A stretch of DNA of 64,000 bases from Gymnorhina tibicen. Its lineage: Eukaryota; Chordata; Aves; Passeriformes; Artamidae. A program made the translations under genes and the position numbers. Below the pieces are notes generated by a model. It was given only the letters and a program-made list of their open reading frames with translations, was not told the origin of the DNA and made no database searches. The stretch lies in NCBI GenBank assembly GCA_013399875.1, contig VXAZ01001047.1, positions 1,240,001 through 1,304,000 of the forward strand, written 5' to 3'. Positions 61,948 to 64,000 of this stretch are shown here, one piece after another (position 1 is the first letter of the stretch; the number at the start of each line of letters is the position of its first letter).

Positions 61948-62501
61948 CTGTTGGTGTTTTATACATATGTACTTGATGTCCTTAATAATATTTTTTGGTT
62001 TCACTTAGTTTATAGATATGCCCTGATTCACAGAAGAGCCAAATTTCAGTGGATGTAAAAAAATAAGAGCAGCAGGTCATCAATATGTTGGCAAATTGGC
62101 TGCCAAATCCTATATGGAAAAAAGATGTGAAAGCAGTATTTCATGGTCTCTGCCTCACTGTATTTTTGTTCAAGTAAGAGATTAGGAACCCAAATCATTA
62201 GGATTGTATAGCCAGCTGCAGACACAGCGCAAGAGAAGAGGTACCTCTTACAGTTAATGTCTTGTGAAAATCACACAGGACCCCCAGGGGTTAATCAAAC
62301 GTTTAGGGCTCTGGCTTACAATGTTCTTCAGTCCCTGGAAGAAACCAGCTTTTGAACATCTAAGAAAAAGAGACAAACTGCAACTGTAGATGTAGAAAGT
62401 TAGTAAGCCTAGCTTTAAGCTGCACTTCAGTGTGAGTACTTGTGTGTTTATATCCAGGATTGTGCGCTCAGCCTTCACAAACTGTGACCTCTACCCTCAG
62501 G

Positions 62502-62616
62502 CATATATATATAACAGAACTATATATATGTATGTGTGTGTGTGTGTCTATATATGTATATGTATACATATACATGAGTATCCATGTATGTGTATACATA
62601 CTCTGTGCATGTATAG
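62502..62616 (+). repeat. AT/GT-rich alternating low-complexity tract
   Basis: An alternating pyrimidine-purine tract made of TA, TG and ATGTATAC-type units, with a clean (TG)n run near 62532-62547. It includes a perfect 22-bp palindrome at 62554-62575 centred on GTATAC. Small open frames here in both strands are repeat translations. Confidence 0.95.
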
Positions 62617-64000
62617 GAATCAAGAACTTCAAAAAGGAAAATAATGTTTGGGAAATTCAGAAAAGGAAACTCCTGTTTATTTGATAATGGAAACAAAACC
62701 ATCACTTCAATAGCAATTCATACACCGCTGTCAAAGCAAGCTCCGGGTGGATGTGCAGACCCGCAGGTTCTCTGTAGTTGCTGAATTCCTCCCAGTGTTG
62801 TCTTTATCAAAGAGGTAAATGCAGATTCAAAAAAATTGCTTTGATGTGCAAGACATCACAGAACAGCAGCTCCATTCATTGCAGAGAGAGTCCATTATTT
62901 AAGTCTCTCAGGCAACTGTACAGATTCCCCATAAAGGGAAAAATAACAGGACTGTGGAAATAAACCCCCCAACAATATGTATTCTGCCCACTTCTGGAGC
63001 CTTTCCCTCCGTTTTTCATGTCTTCATTCTGTTAAATGATACTAGGCTTTGGATCAGGCCCTGATAGTTGGGATGGGCAGTCACTCCTGACTGAAGCAGT
63101 ACCTGTATTCCTGCCAGACTCTCCTGTCCCCAGCTGCAAGGGTGAAGGGAGGCACTGCTGAGAGGCACTGAAGACTTGTCACCTGCCTTTTGCCCTTGAA
63201 TCTTCCCCTTGGCTCACCTTAGCTTTTGCTCCAGCACTGGCAGCAGATCTCAGGGCCTGCTGCAACTCAAAGGGATGGGGCAGATCCAGCTCAATGCTGC
63301 TGGGGAGCTGCAGGATGAGCCAGGCTCATCCCCAGGGTAACATCTTCCATGGAGGTGGTCATGTACAGAGATAGGAAAGGCAAGTGGGAGCTGGGGCAGA
63401 AGGAAAGGGGAAATCAAGCCCTGTCACCCCTACAGTGGCAGGACTGCCATGAGACGAGCCAGGTGACACATCATCCAGGCACTCTCCTGTGACAGCAGGG
63501 GGAACACAGTTTCCCCATCTCCCCTCTGTACTGTCATAAACCATGCCAATGTGTAGAACGGGTCTGTGAAATTAATTATACTGTGAGTGCTTGGTAACCA
63601 AATGAATTGTAAATTGTACATTATTAAAACAGCATCAGAGCACCGACTGATCTATTATTCTTTAGGGAAATGTATGAAGATAAGAGCTTTATATGCTTTA
63701 GGGTTCTTTCCAGCCACCACACAGCCAGCTTTGTAGGAAAAAATGTGGCAATATTTTGTTACTGCCTGAGTTGCAACTGACACAATACTGTATTGTTTAT
63801 TTTTATTACTTTGTCTCGTATTTAATATAGATGAGGTAGTATACAGTGCAAGTGACATATACATGACCAGTCTCCTTCTGTTTATCCTTTTTCAGATTGC
63901 ATTTGGGATTAATCACCCTCACATTTGTGAAAAAAAAACAAACAAACTGTAGGTGAAGAAAAATGAGATAAATATTAAGAAATATATCCTTTTGCACAAA

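Larger units (their letters stand above)
56387..64000. other. Non-coding unique sequence, partly enhancer-like
   Basis: No gene was recognised. A 165-codon - strand frame at 57625-58122 has no identifiable domain. The segment 59600-60800 is dense in TAATTA, CAGCTG, NKX2-, GATA- and NF-Y-type sites and is free of simple repeats and transposons, which is the profile of a conserved non-coding block. The end of the window, 62.6-64 kb, shows nothing specific. Confidence 0.6.

Noticed and set aside
1..64000. Excess of octamer sites (ATGCAAAT / ATTTGCAT), about six noticed
   Set aside because: They are scattered over the window and only slightly more than expected in AT-rich DNA.

Overview
This window looks like a gene-poor piece of a bird nuclear chromosome, either intergenic or inside a very long intron. 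The main evidence is chicken-repeat 1 (CR1) LINEs. One well-preserved 3' end lies on the + strand at about 11496-12343. A second lies on the - strand at about 55883-56386. A terminal scrap sits near 49636-49687, and a much older L3/CR1-like relic lies at about 4300-4660. The two clear copies keep the ORF2 C-terminal reading and the short octamer-type 3' end typical of avian CR1. No Alu, L1, B1/B2 or recent endogenous retrovirus was recognised. Composition is moderate in GC and low in CpG, as expected for a vertebrate genome. The species cannot be named from this sequence.

I find no protein-coding gene I can support. The long open frames are either antisense to a CR1 or of a length expected by chance in 64 kb. 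None shows a recognisable domain, a run of exons with splice sites, or a plausible promoter and polyadenylation signal. One 119-codon frame at 37719-38078 begins with a signal-peptide-like segment and carries seven cysteines. It is reported only as a weak curiosity. No tRNA, rRNA, known small RNA, CRISPR array or bacterial-type feature was seen.

Layout. 1-11.5 kb: unique sequence with a compound CA/TACA microsatellite at 1.9 kb and the old CR1/L3 relic. 11.5-12.3 kb: the main CR1. 12.3-29 kb: unique sequence with a 14-bp-arm inverted repeat at 15.45 kb, an ancient repeat tail at 22.65 kb and a GGAA microsatellite at 23.0 kb. 29-38 kb: a long GAA tract at 29.2 kb, then a small CpG-rich pocket with two CACGTG sites, and a C-rich quadruplex-type motif at 31.6 kb. 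38-56 kb: MIR-like relics, abutting homeodomain-type palindromes at 45.28 kb, opposed quadruplex motifs at 48.8-49.0 kb, a three-CACGTG cluster at 52.5 kb, one unresolved base at 55182, and the - strand CR1. 56-64 kb: the part most like a developmental cis-regulatory block. At 59.6-60.8 kb it has paired CAGCTG boxes, a dense NKX2/GATA-like site group and an NF-Y-like CCAATCGG next to CACGTG. A perfect 20-bp palindrome follows at 61461.

I found no new biological system. If the window does anything, it is most likely through regulatory DNA. Those calls rest on motif reading alone and would need cross-species alignment and chromatin data.
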